The position numbers and the translations under genes are program-made. A DNA stretch of 64,000 nt from Neurospora tetraspora (Eukaryota > Ascomycota > Sordariomycetes > Sordariales > Sordariaceae). The stretch spans positions 2,046,001-2,110,000 of the forward strand of contig NW_026944383.1 of the NCBI RefSeq assembly GCF_033439725.1, given 5' to 3'. Of the stretch, positions 55,060 through 64,000 are shown one piece after another. Below the pieces are notes generated by a model that had not been told where the DNA came from, searched no databases, and saw nothing but the letters and a program-made list of their open reading frames with translations. Each line of letters opens with the position of its first letter. Position 1 is the first letter of the stretch.

Positions 55060-57497
55060 CTCTCAAATCAGAGTATATGGATAGGACTGGCGGTTGGATG
55101 ATATGAAGTAGAGATAAGTAAGGAAGAAGTACTGGAAGAAGGGAGCTGGCGGACTTGCCAGGGAAGTCCAGCTCTATGAAAGGAGAACATAAACATTTAG
55201 AACTGGATGCAATCTGAAAGAACTCCATGATTCTTTGAAACCTTGACAACGGTATCACCATCATCATTCTTGGTTTTGTAGGGATAGAAGCATTTCTTTA
55301 TCCGAATACCGTGCTACCAAACAAGCCGTGGCATGTGCCTGCGGTACTTGTACAGGGCACACATACATCCGTGTTTGATGAGCAAGGGATGTTGTGGTAA
55401 ATTAAGAAGAGTTGTCGCCATATACGCAAAACAGATGGTTCAAATGGTGTTTGTAAAGCTGAACTATACGTTTGATTGATAGTTGACCAAGGTGTTACGT
55501 CCGGGCGATGTTCAGCGGCTGAGATCATACATGAAGCTGCTTCCGTCATTCGGCAGGGAGCAGGTAGCACAAGGCTGTCAAACAACCTGAATCCGTCGGG
55601 TCACGCCTTCTACAAGTGAAAATCTTTGACACTTCATCACGGGTACTAGGGAAGGCACAATCCTTCCGACAACCTGCTTTCCTTCCTTGGAAAATCCACA
55701 AGTCCACCCTCCCCTCAGCACCTACCAAACAAATCGTCCGTCGGGAGATACAGTTCCACTTCTCAACGGCGGATTCCAGATTTACCAAGGCCGCTTGCGG
55801 GCAAGTGGAACATCTACGAGTGCCATTTCTACGACCAAATGCGTTGAAACATAAGACGGTATGTCGCGACGCGTCGTCGCCTCGAGAAAATCCCTTGCAG
55901 CGGTTCCTACCGTCGGCATCTCTCACCAAATAAATTCGTCAAACCATCATCAAGTTTGACAGCCTTTTTGCGCAAGACGATGGATGTGATGCAATGCTGC
56001 GGCTTTCTCTCTTTCCGGCCCACCACTGACACGGAAAGGGCCGCCAGGCTATGAACGAAACGCAGCGAGAACTCACCTTCGACACTCCTCTATTTGCCCC
56101 TTTAACCCACTCTAGAAATGCTCAAAATTGCAACTGAAAAGAACAGAATAGCGCGGTTATAATGATAGAGGAGTGTTATTTTGATTTTTGTTTTCTCTCC
56201 ACGTGGTAGAAACCTCTCAATCCTTCCTACCTCTACCAGGACACTTCCCACTCGGAGCGTTCGTGAGCGTGATATCCACCAGTGTCCTTTCCGCAGCAAA
56301 GCCCTTCAACGACCAGATAAATTTTTTTTTTTTTTTTTTTCAAGATTTGATTCACACATTCGGGAGAAGCCCCATCATCATAAGAACGCGCGTTAAGACC
56401 CAAAGCCAAGAACCGCAACTCCCTCAAACCTCGTCAACAGCCGACACATATCCACCACGAGGAGAGAAAAAAAAAAGGAAGAAAGGACACGGACCAGACA
56501 GGACACATCTGAGACCATGAAATGAAGATGGTAAAAAGATATGAAGCAAAAGATTAGGAAAAAAAAGAAGAAGAAAAAAACATACAACACCAGGGATTCG
56601 CTGGTCGTCACCGACCCAACTACTAGTCTGGCCCTCACTGGCTTATCTATGGGAGAGCGGACGGGATCCCGAGTTTTCCAGTGGGTATGGTTGTATGTGA
56701 TTATTTGGCTCTGCTCATATGCCTATAAAGGAGGATGTGGAATCATAGGTGTTTGATCGTGGTGGGGGGTTTGGAGTTTTGGGTCGAGAAAGTTACCTAT
56801 TGCGTGACCACATCTTGAACCCCGGGGTATATTCGAGGTTCCGCTTTTGCCATGGCGTGAAGTGCACACATCAACCGGAAAACAGGGGTTTATGTACGTT
56901 CACGTATATAGCGGATGGACACGTTGCGTGTGAGTGATTGCGGTCATCATGTCCATTCGGCTTAGTCAAGGTGAAGGCGATGGTTAGGTTTCGGATTGCG
57001 ATGAATATTACACATATCTAACTGGACGACGATATAAGTTATGGCTAAGTTATGTACTGAAGCATAGGACGTCTCTTGGTCGATCGCCCAGATCTTGCAC
57101 TCCAAGTAGTGCTCAGTATGTGCCACCAAAGGTTATTATACATCCCAGGAGCATATGACACAGTATCCCCAGTGTGCTCCAACCCGGGAGAATAAAACAT
57201 ATTTACAAGACCCCCCACATTGATATTCTTTGGCACCAAGATACAAGTTCCCATCCTTCAAATGGTTGTGGACAAGGACAAGGACTCCGTTCGGTCAAAG
57301 CCTTACTTGATGTCCATCATTCGCTACCTGACCTAAAGGGGTAAAGCTCAAGTAATAACACTCGCAAACAGTTACAAGTTTGACATGCCGTTGTTGCGAT
57401 GCCATATAGGCTATGCTGGTTACGATCGTAATTCCCATCTTGATGGACGCCTCAATCCACACACAAGGCTGCTTAGCTTCGCTTCTCAACGCATGTC
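55060..57497. other. Long intergenic region
   Basis: This 2.4 kb lies between minus-strand genes. It holds a run of 19 T at 56322-56340 and A-rich stretches near 56470 and 56560. Overlapping short frames near 55546-55933 on both strands lack motifs. I see no supported gene. Confidence 0.5.
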
Positions 57498-58373
57498 TCA
57501 AGCTCGAGGTACGTCTAGTGCAGCAGTCATTTCCTGACGAATATCAAAGTTAATAAACTGCAGCAGCGTCCTGTTGCGCCTGATCAGAACCTCCACAGCA
57601 TCATCGACCCACAGCCCTAGCTCATCTTGCCCGATAATGTGCTCGGGAATATGGGTCACGGGCTCCAATCTCCACGGCGCTTCGTGAAACCAGGGTCGAA
57701 GGAGGGTGAGCGCAGTTTGCCAGCCTGGAGGAGGAAGCGGGGGTTCTGACTCGACCAAATTCACCACATCACGGATCGTCGCTCGAGGAGGGGGAGGGAA
57801 GTCAGGAGCCCATGGGGGGCGATCCAATAAGAGGTTGTCCAGAGGATCAATAACTCGGTTTTCAGCTGTGCCCTCTTCTAGCATTTGCAAGGAGAGTTCG
57901 TCTTCATCGCGTGTCCGATGTTCTCTGGGGAGGAAATGATGTTGACGGGGGGTCACTGAGGGAGGAGCCCAGAAAGGACCGCTTGAATCATCGACATCGC
58001 GTGGCTCAGGGACGGGACCCTGAGGGAGAATCAGGAATGCGCCGTCCCAAAGAAGGTCATCCACCTGGAATTCGCTACCAATAGGTAGAAGACCAGCTGG
58101 GAAGACTGGCGGCTCGCCGTGGCCAGCCACCCAATGAAACCAAGCCGGAGGTCGAGGTGGGCCAAAGAACACCGGTTCATCATCATCTTCCATCAATTCA
58201 CTCTCTTCAACAATGTCGAACCATAAGTCCCACATTATTTCAGAAAACTCTTCGTCGAAATCATTGTCGCGAGCTCCTTCGGGTCCAGGAGGGGGCGGAT
58301 GAGGATGACCAGTCCTGCGCGTCCATTCATAGGCAACGAACGCCGCCCACATATCTGGAGAGGCAAGGATCAT
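57498..58373 (-). CDS. Acidic Pro/Trp-rich protein, unknown function
   Basis: The gene encodes 291 residues in one exon and belongs to no family I recognise. It is rich in Asp/Glu, Pro and Trp (SEIMWDLWFDIVEESELMED, FFGPPRPPAWFHWVAGHGEP, LLWDGAFLILPQGPVPEP). The C-terminal half has amphipathic segments such as DDAVEVLIRRNRTLLQFINF. There is no signal peptide or membrane segment. Its start lies only 64 bp beyond the stop of the RBR ligase gene on the same strand, which is close for fungal genes. The ATG at 58373 is the first in frame, but a spliced upstream exon cannot be excluded. Composition looks coding throughout. Confidence 0.5.
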   Translation of the reverse strand: MILASPDMWAAFVAYEWTRRTGHPHPPPPGPEGARDNDFDEEFSEIMWDLWFDIVEESELMEDDDEPVFFGPPRPPAWFHWVAGHGEPPVFPAGLLPIGSEFQVDDLLWDGAFLILPQGPVPEPRDVDDSSGPFWAPPSVTPRQHHFLPREHRTRDEDELSLQMLEEGTAENRVIDPLDNLLLDRPPWAPDFPPPPRATIRDVVNLVESEPPLPPPGWQTALTLLRPWFHEAPWRLEPVTHIPEHIIGQDELGLWVDDAVEVLIRRNRTLLQFINFDIRQEMTAALDVPRA

Positions 58374-58437
58374 GGCACTGAAGCTATGGAGATTGATGTT
58401 GTATGCGTTTAAGTCCAGGTTCGTCGAGAAGGAGTAC

Positions 58438-60619
58438 CTAAGCCCGCTCTCTCCGTGCTACCCTCATATCTTGCGCCAACAACCTCAGATCATGCATGGG
58501 GTCGCGACCATTACCGTTACCGTTCGCAACATGATCCGCGATACCGGCAACACCCGCAAACATCCCTTGGTCTACTTCCTGGATCCAAGGGGGGAGAAAC
58601 ATGTCGGGGTGAAGGCGGATAGGTTCACGCCCCATTTGCCCCGGGCCTGGTTCGTTGGCTCCGGCCCCAAGATGGTGTCGGGCAGCTCTGCCACGAACAA
58701 CTCGGAGGCGGTTTCTGAGAAATTGTGGCGGGAATAACCCGTGGTTGGCGGCTTCGAAAAACGTCCGGGGGTCGGCGTTCGCATTCTGGGGGTCTATCAG
58801 GTCGACGAATGGATCCCGCTCCGTACACTCGGGTTTGTGACGACAATAGAGAAAGCCGTGTTCGTTTCGCTGGAACGGGGCGAGGCATATGTAGCACCAT
58901 TCGTGAGAACAGATACCTGTTTAAAAAAAAATACAGTCAGTAACCGGTTACCCAGAAAGATGAGCAGAGTGAGCATAATAAATTGAACTTACAGGTGATA
59001 TGATTGCAACCAGAAAACTTGTGGACGGCCTTGTTGCACGATGGGCACTTTTTGCTAGATTTGGTGATCTCTGCCTCGGATGCCCTTTCGTCTTTCTTCT
59101 TTTGGATGTTGCGCTTGTCATACTCCTCGCATGTTTCGCCAGAGTGCCAGGGTACGTCGTGCTTAATGCAATGTGATGTCTTACAGGCCTTGCACTTGAA
59201 GCGCACGCATCTGACATCGTCTATCTGGCCGGAGCTACACTTGGCTGATTTGCACCATCGGAAATTGGGAATGTTTCCGAGGGCTGCGCGGGTAGCCAGC
59301 TCATCATACCGTTTGAAAACGCTTTTTGATGCGTTTCTCTTGACATCTGCGAACTGAAGAGGTTTGGGACACTCTGGACACTTAATCCGATTCCACATCT
59401 TGGTCTCCAGCTCCGAGGCGATCCACTGACCCAAACAAGCATTGCAAATAGTTGGTTTGTGCTCGCATCCAGATGTAATCTTGTATGCCATGAGGCTCAA
59501 ATTCTTGCTGTCAAGGCAGACGCTGCAGGTCTCGTCGGGTAGGAGCCAAGCCTCCTCGGTCGAAAAGATTTTGGCTGTCTGGCCGGGAAGTTCGACCTCA
59601 TACGTTTTCCCCCAACAAACGCGTGTAGTCTTACTGACACGCGTATCGTCGAGCGTCAAAATGAGCTCTGACCAGTGGGCATTGAAACCAGTCTTCCCCC
59701 GTGAGCGGACATTCCGAAACAGGCGAGTATCAAGGTGATGCTGCCAGCGCCTAACACTCATGCCGTCGTAGAAGTAATGCGACTCGGGATGATAGAGGTA
59801 GCGCCTTCCCAGGCCATTGATCACAGCATATGCGTTCGTCCGCGCAATGTGATAACTAATCCAACAACAAAGCCAGTGTCGCTTGACTTCAGAGACCACC
59901 CAGCTGTCTCCCTGCAATTGACCAGGTCGTGTTCCGCCTCGGGCCACCAGCAAGACCCTGTCCGGATCGGAGATGGACATAAAAGTCGCAATTTTGCGTC
60001 TCAACTCGCCTACCGTGGCGCCTGTATCGATTGCCTGAACGAGTTGAGTTGCAAGCTCTGGAGGAATTGGCTGGTTGTTCGCATCCTTGTACTGACTAAA
60101 CTTCCACTGGTCAACCTCGGCAGAAGACCTGGACATGCGGTACCAGATCTTGGAAGGCGTGGGAGGGAGCACATGCTCAGGATTGAGTAATTTGCCGTCC
60201 AGATAAAAAGCGAAGTGAGCAGCTGAGGCGATAGGATGGCCCTTGTCTTGATAACGGCGCCGGATGAGCTGTTCGAGCTTAGCGACTGCAGAACCGGGCC
60301 GCAGAGCGAACTTCATGTTCGGTTGTCGATCATCCAAAGGCTTCAGCTCGACGTCCACAGAAGATGCTGGGGGCGACGTCCGCCCACGGCGTAGGTGTGA
60401 GTGTCGATCAAGGTCCGACAGTATGCGATCCCGCTCGGTCGCGATATGGCGCTTATGGCGGGGAGAAAGGCGCAAGCCGAAGAGAGGCAAGAAAAGGCCG
60501 GGATGGCGAAAGTCTCTGCTGGCATTGCCGCCTCCTCCGTTGGCATTCGACGTATTACTATTGTTGATGTTGCTTTCTGGGGTTCTCAAGCCCCGCTTTG
60601 AGTCCTTGCTAGGCGCCAT
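58438..60619 (-). CDS. RBR-type E3 ubiquitin ligase
   Basis: RBR ligases take ubiquitin from an E2 onto a RING2 cysteine and then onto the target. Two exons (60619-58993, 58916-58438) give 701 residues. The N-terminal ~350 residues contain a ubiquitin-like-looking stretch (residues ~95-150) and unassigned sequence. RING1 is at ~365-415: CSVCLDSKNLS, SGCEHKPTICNACLGQW, RIKCPECPKPL. IBR is at ~440-505: FRWCKSAKCSSGQ, VRFKCKACKTSHCIKHD. RING2 is at ~523-555: KKCPSCNKAVHKFSGCNHIT, then CICSHEWCYICLAPF. The 76-bp intron falls inside RING2, so splicing is needed for an active enzyme. The Cys in SGCNHI is the catalytic one by family rule. The tail is Gly/Asn/Arg-rich. The start MAPSKDSKRG was chosen over a Met four codons upstream. 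Confidence 0.9.
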
Positions 60620-62360
60620 AACGAACCACAACTCCTTGCGACGGCTGTAGGCAACTTTTTTCCATCACAACTGCTGTGTGTCGCTTGATTACCGGGATTT
60701 TATTGAGATGCGTGACGTCCCTAGAGGTGAGGTTGAGGTGAGGTTATGGTGAGGAATGTAAGCGGCGGCTTGTCTTTGTCAGCCGGCGAAGTATGGTTTC
60801 ACGAGGAGGACCGGGGCGTGAAGGAAGAAGAGTGAGAGAGCCTGTGTGTCGTAAAGCAAACCCGAGCACTGTCTGGGGCAAGGAGTGAATGAAGGTGAAG
60901 GCAAAGTTCAGACGAGGGGTCAGAGGGGCGTATGGTACGCATTTTGGACCTCGACCCAACCTGGCACCGTGGACTCGGGATGGAAGACGGCGAAGGTTTT
61001 GGAAGTCGGAGGGACGTCGATAGCCGATAGATGCCCGGCACCGCTGCCAGCCTGAGTGAGTAAAATGCAGGCTTGACTCGTCGCAAGTGGAAGGCACGTA
61101 AAGCAAGGCAGGCACCTCTCTCTCCAAGTGGTCCAAATGACCCAAAGTGCGACTGCAGTGATTTCTCACGAGTGGTTGCCACCAAGGCAGGAGCGACTGG
61201 CGACGCACCTTCAGCAACTGCCAACCCACACCACCGCAAATGGAAAGACACCCATATGATCGGCTGGCCAATGAGCATTGCAGGATGCAGATTCCTTGAC
61301 GGCGTTGGCCAGTGGCATCACCACAGCCAATCGGTCCACGCCAAACGGCCCTGACCTAGGTCATGGACGAGAAAGGTCGCCCTGGTTATCGCGTCGATGT
61401 TCGATGCACCATTTTCCATTTCGACGACCACCACCGACCCGACCCGATTCTCTTATTCATCTTGGGCATCCACACTCAGGCTTTGAGAATGGACCGGACG
61501 ACCTAGTCAGGCACTCACTCGAAAACTGACCATGCGGAACTCGAACCCGAAGCGAGGGTTGGGTATCTTGTCTGACCTCAAGATATTTAAACACTGGGGT
61601 TGAACAAAGCTGTTCCCCGCATTGCATGGCACCTGTCACATATTGATAGTTGAACCTCCAGAAGTCATACGGCATCCATGTTCGAGATCAATTCTGGTAT
61701 ATGGACCATTGAGAATTCAAAAGTTGATGGTCATTGGTCGCCCTGGCTCCCGAAAGTATCTGCACATGGTGTGCCTGTTATGTATGGTGCCTATCATTTC
61801 GGGATCGGGATGTCAAACTCAGGAACAGGAACCCGAAAAGCTGTGGTTGACGAACCACGAACCTATGTCCATGGGCTTGTAAATTGCACTGCGCGGTTAC
61901 CTGCGCAAAACGCTCGACCTGAACTGTTACGGCAACTCTGTAGTTGTCTGCCTTCTTATTAGAGACAGAGAGCTTCCCTGTCTCAAGAAAACACTATGGT
62001 TGACGTTGACTGATCACCACCAGGATTACCATCCATTCAACGATACATGGAGCAGACACACGACGATCACCAAGTACATCAGTCAGGGTGACAGTCCACG
62101 TTTATGTCAGCCTTTGTTCAGTCACTTTGTCTACGTACGGAATTTTTGCTTCTCTCTCATTTTACAAGCAATATCCTCATCTAACATCCTGATGTTGTCA
62201 TTGATTGTATATACCGCTAACTAGACTGCTGCTTGACCTTTCCAACCTTCTATGTAATATATGCTACGCATTATGACGATTGTTGTCGTCGTTGTTGTTG
62301 CCTTTGTTGTATCTTAAGCCAGACTCTCTTTCTTGGGTGCTTCGGGTAGGGGGTGACATG
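60620..62360. other. Intergenic
   Basis: This 1.7 kb lies upstream of the RBR ligase gene. Two overlapping ~160-175-codon minus frames (60744-61278) have Ser/Pro/Arg-rich shadow-like composition and are not called. GTT/GTC triplets occur near 62281-62310. Confidence 0.45.
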
Positions 62361-64000
62361 CTACCAATCCTCCGATGATGCTTCCTCCGATGTTGCTTCC
62401 TCCGATGCTGTCATTTCCTCCGAAAATTCCTCCATTGGGTCGTTACCTTCGTCGTCGTCGACTTCGTCGTCGTTGACTTCGTTGTTGTTGGCTTCGTTGT
62501 CAATGAAATTGTTAAGAAAAGCTGGGAACCCACCCATACCTATAAGACCGTTAACGGCATGTGGCGTGGCCCCAGGATCGTTCCGCGGATTTATCCATGG
62601 CCGATATCGATTGCGAGGAAAATGATGAGAATGCGCGTCAACCAGAATCAGCTTTCCCCCGGGCCTCAACGCCCTCCTAAATTCCACAAGCCAGTTGACA
62701 TCATCCCAGTCCCCGGGATTCTGCTCCTCCATTCCCTCGATTTCCTCGATGTCCAGCTCTCTCTCCCCCCACCAAGCCGCCCCATGAGTTCGCAGGCCTG
62801 CAATGACGAGCAATCGCAGGTTCTTTCCTTCGAGCCTTCGAGCCAGCTGTAATACCTCTCTCATCTGGAACAGCGTGGTGCCGCTGCTGCGTTTTCTAAT
62901 GTTCCTCAAGTCGAGGTAGAGTGTCTCGAGATTTGTCAAGGCCTGGTAGTCAACGTACAATGGCACCATGTGCTCGAAAAACACACGGCCTTGGACCGCT
63001 GTCATATTAGCCAGCACCGTGCCTACCGGTGGGTCTGTGGGAGGAATGGTACCGAAACGCTCGTAGTCAATACCTGTAGTAAAATTGAGACAGGGATTGC
63101 TGGTGATCATGAGATGGCGGATATGTCTGTATAGAAACCACGGCTCCTGGTTAGGGGGTTCTGGGGAGAGATGCTTCTTTACCTGGTCAAAGGGTCTGGC
63201 TTTGATGGCAGCGGCAGCAGCCGTGGACGCCGGCGCACCGGTGGCCACCCTCAAATAACCGTTGTCGTCAAACCTCTCCGTGAACCCTTCGATGAAAGGC
63301 AAGAATCCGACCATTTCATTTCCCCAAGTGATCGTCCCCTCGAGCCCGCTACGCACCCGTCTTCCCAACCCTCTTTCCGTGAATCTTCCGAGCCACTTCC
63401 ACGGCCTTTGTTGCAAAACGATCAACCTGTCGGGCCTAAGCGCTCTCTCCCTCTTCACCTCCCTCGTCAAAAACCTCCCGTACCTCGTATTCCTTATACT
63501 GTTCAAGTAGGCATGGATACCCGTCTCCTCCGCCGGCTTAACCAATCGGTTCCATGGCTCATTTGGACGATAAGCCATGCCCTCCCTAAGCCTCCCAGTC
63601 CAAACCCCTCCCCGCCCCCTTGCGTATGGATCGAACCTCCCCTCCCATTCCATATCCCACGCCGCACCGCCCTCCAACAGCACCTCCTTTTCAAACGGAA
63701 CGCATCCGCACTGTTCACAGTGTCTGTTATCAAATCCATGTGCACCCTCCTGAAAGAGTGGACACTGCACTTTTCTCCTCGAGTGTCCCGCAAACCAACT
63801 CTCCAACTCTCCAAAATACTGTTCTTCTCCCTCCCCTAACTGCACTCCCAGTGTTTCTGGCGCTGGCTTGTACACGTCCACTCTTAGCTTCCTCAAGATT
63901 TCGTCGAGTTGGGGTTCTCCTCGCGACCAATTGCAGATCCTCCAGCCTGAGCAGAACAGCCGGAAAGCGCATATATTGTCGAAGATGCTCAGGGAGTGGA
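62361..64000 (-). CDS. F-box-like protein (5' end outside window)
   Basis: The gene has at least 540 residues and no stop to the window edge on its 5' side. The first visible residues (HSLSIFDNICAFRLFCSGWR, then ICNWSRGEPQLDEILRKL) look like the second half of an F-box and its linker, the Skp1-binding part of an SCF ubiquitin ligase. A CPLF..C..C element (~residue 80 of the visible part) follows. The body has repeated Leu/Asn patterns (QALTNLETLYLDLRNIRKRS). The tail is very acidic with short repeats (NEVNDDEVDDDEGND, SEEATSEEASSEDW). Fungal F-box families of this style are large and variable. The substrate is unknown, and possible short in-frame introns near 63070-63130 were not resolved. 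Confidence 0.55.
   Translation of the reverse strand, partial: HSLSIFDNICAFRLFCSGWRICNWSRGEPQLDEILRKLRVDVYKPAPETLGVQLGEGEEQYFGELESWFAGHSRRKVQCPLFQEGAHGFDNRHCEQCGCVPFEKEVLLEGGAAWDMEWEGRFDPYARGRGGVWTGRLREGMAYRPNEPWNRLVKPAEETGIHAYLNSIRNTRYGRFLTREVKRERALRPDRLIVLQQRPWKWLGRFTERGLGRRVRSGLEGTITWGNEMVGFLPFIEGFTERFDDNGYLRVATGAPASTAAAAAIKARPFDQVKKHLSPEPPNQEPWFLYRHIRHLMITSNPCLNFTTGIDYERFGTIPPTDPPVGTVLANMTAVQGRVFFEHMVPLYVDYQALTNLETLYLDLRNIRKRSSGTTLFQMREVLQLARRLEGKNLRLLVIAGLRTHGAAWWGERELDIEEIEGMEEQNPGDWDDVNWLVEFRRALRPGGKLILVDAHSHHFPRNRYRPWINPRNDPGATPHAVNGLIGMGGFPAFLNNFIDNEANNNEVNDDEVDDDEGNDPMEEFSEEMTASEEATSEEASSEDW

Noticed and set aside
60744-61278. Two overlapping minus-strand frames of 159-175 codons
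   Set aside because: They lie in different frames over the same bases, are Ser/Pro/Arg-rich and lack any domain signature.

Overview
The window is genomic DNA from a filamentous ascomycete, most likely Neurospora or a close Sordariaceae relative. The genes carry short introns (54-384 bp) with GT..AG ends and CTRAC-type branch points. The window encodes a RID-type cytosine methyltransferase homologue. It also holds a 5.6 kb LTR retrotransposon converted almost wholly to A+T by transitions, which is the mark of repeat-induced point mutation (RIP). Host genes have normal base composition and look intact.

Layout, left to right. At 1-1.3 kb is the 3' part of a TRI12-type MFS efflux pump. At 2.0-6.1 kb are atg29 (minus) and a Nup35-type RRM nucleoporin candidate (plus), which diverge from each other. 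At 6.6-11.2 kb are an Ivy1-like BAR protein and acyl-protein thioesterase, both minus. At 11.9-15.9 kb are a LigB-family dioxygenase (plus), an orphan 277-residue protein and a small single-pass membrane protein (both minus). At 17.8-19.5 kb is a CYP52-like P450 and at 21.4-24.0 kb a GH76 (DFG5/DCW1) mannanase with a long tail; both are minus. At 25.1-27.7 kb is an EAF-domain elongation factor (plus). At 29.1-31.7 kb is rid (minus), facing an HhH-GPD DNA glycosylase (plus, 34.1-35.8 kb) across 2.4 kb. At 36.9-43.4 kb is the SEN1 helicase (plus). At 44.6 kb is tRNA-Gly(GCC), followed 159 bp later by the RIP-mutated Ty1/copia-type element (44.8-50.4 kb). At 51.4-64 kb, all minus, are a RING-finger protein, a small secreted cysteine-containing protein, an acidic orphan protein, an RBR ubiquitin ligase and a 5'-truncated F-box-like protein.

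Functional themes. Several genes concern genome maintenance and transcription: rid, the glycosylase, SEN1 and EAF lie side by side over about 18 kb. The closest thing to a new system is the head-to-head pair of rid and a glycosylase whose catalytic core resembles plant DEMETER/ROS1 5-methylcytosine glycosylases. The link is an inference from adjacency and motifs. The RIP-mutated element 13 kb away shows that RIP has acted in this lineage. Other genes serve membrane traffic and autophagy (Atg29, Ivy1, thioesterase), cell-wall assembly (GH76), small-molecule metabolism and export (P450, LigB, MFS) and ubiquitin signalling (RING, RBR, F-box).

Exon boundaries were read by eye from splice signals and frame consistency. 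They have not been tested against transcripts.
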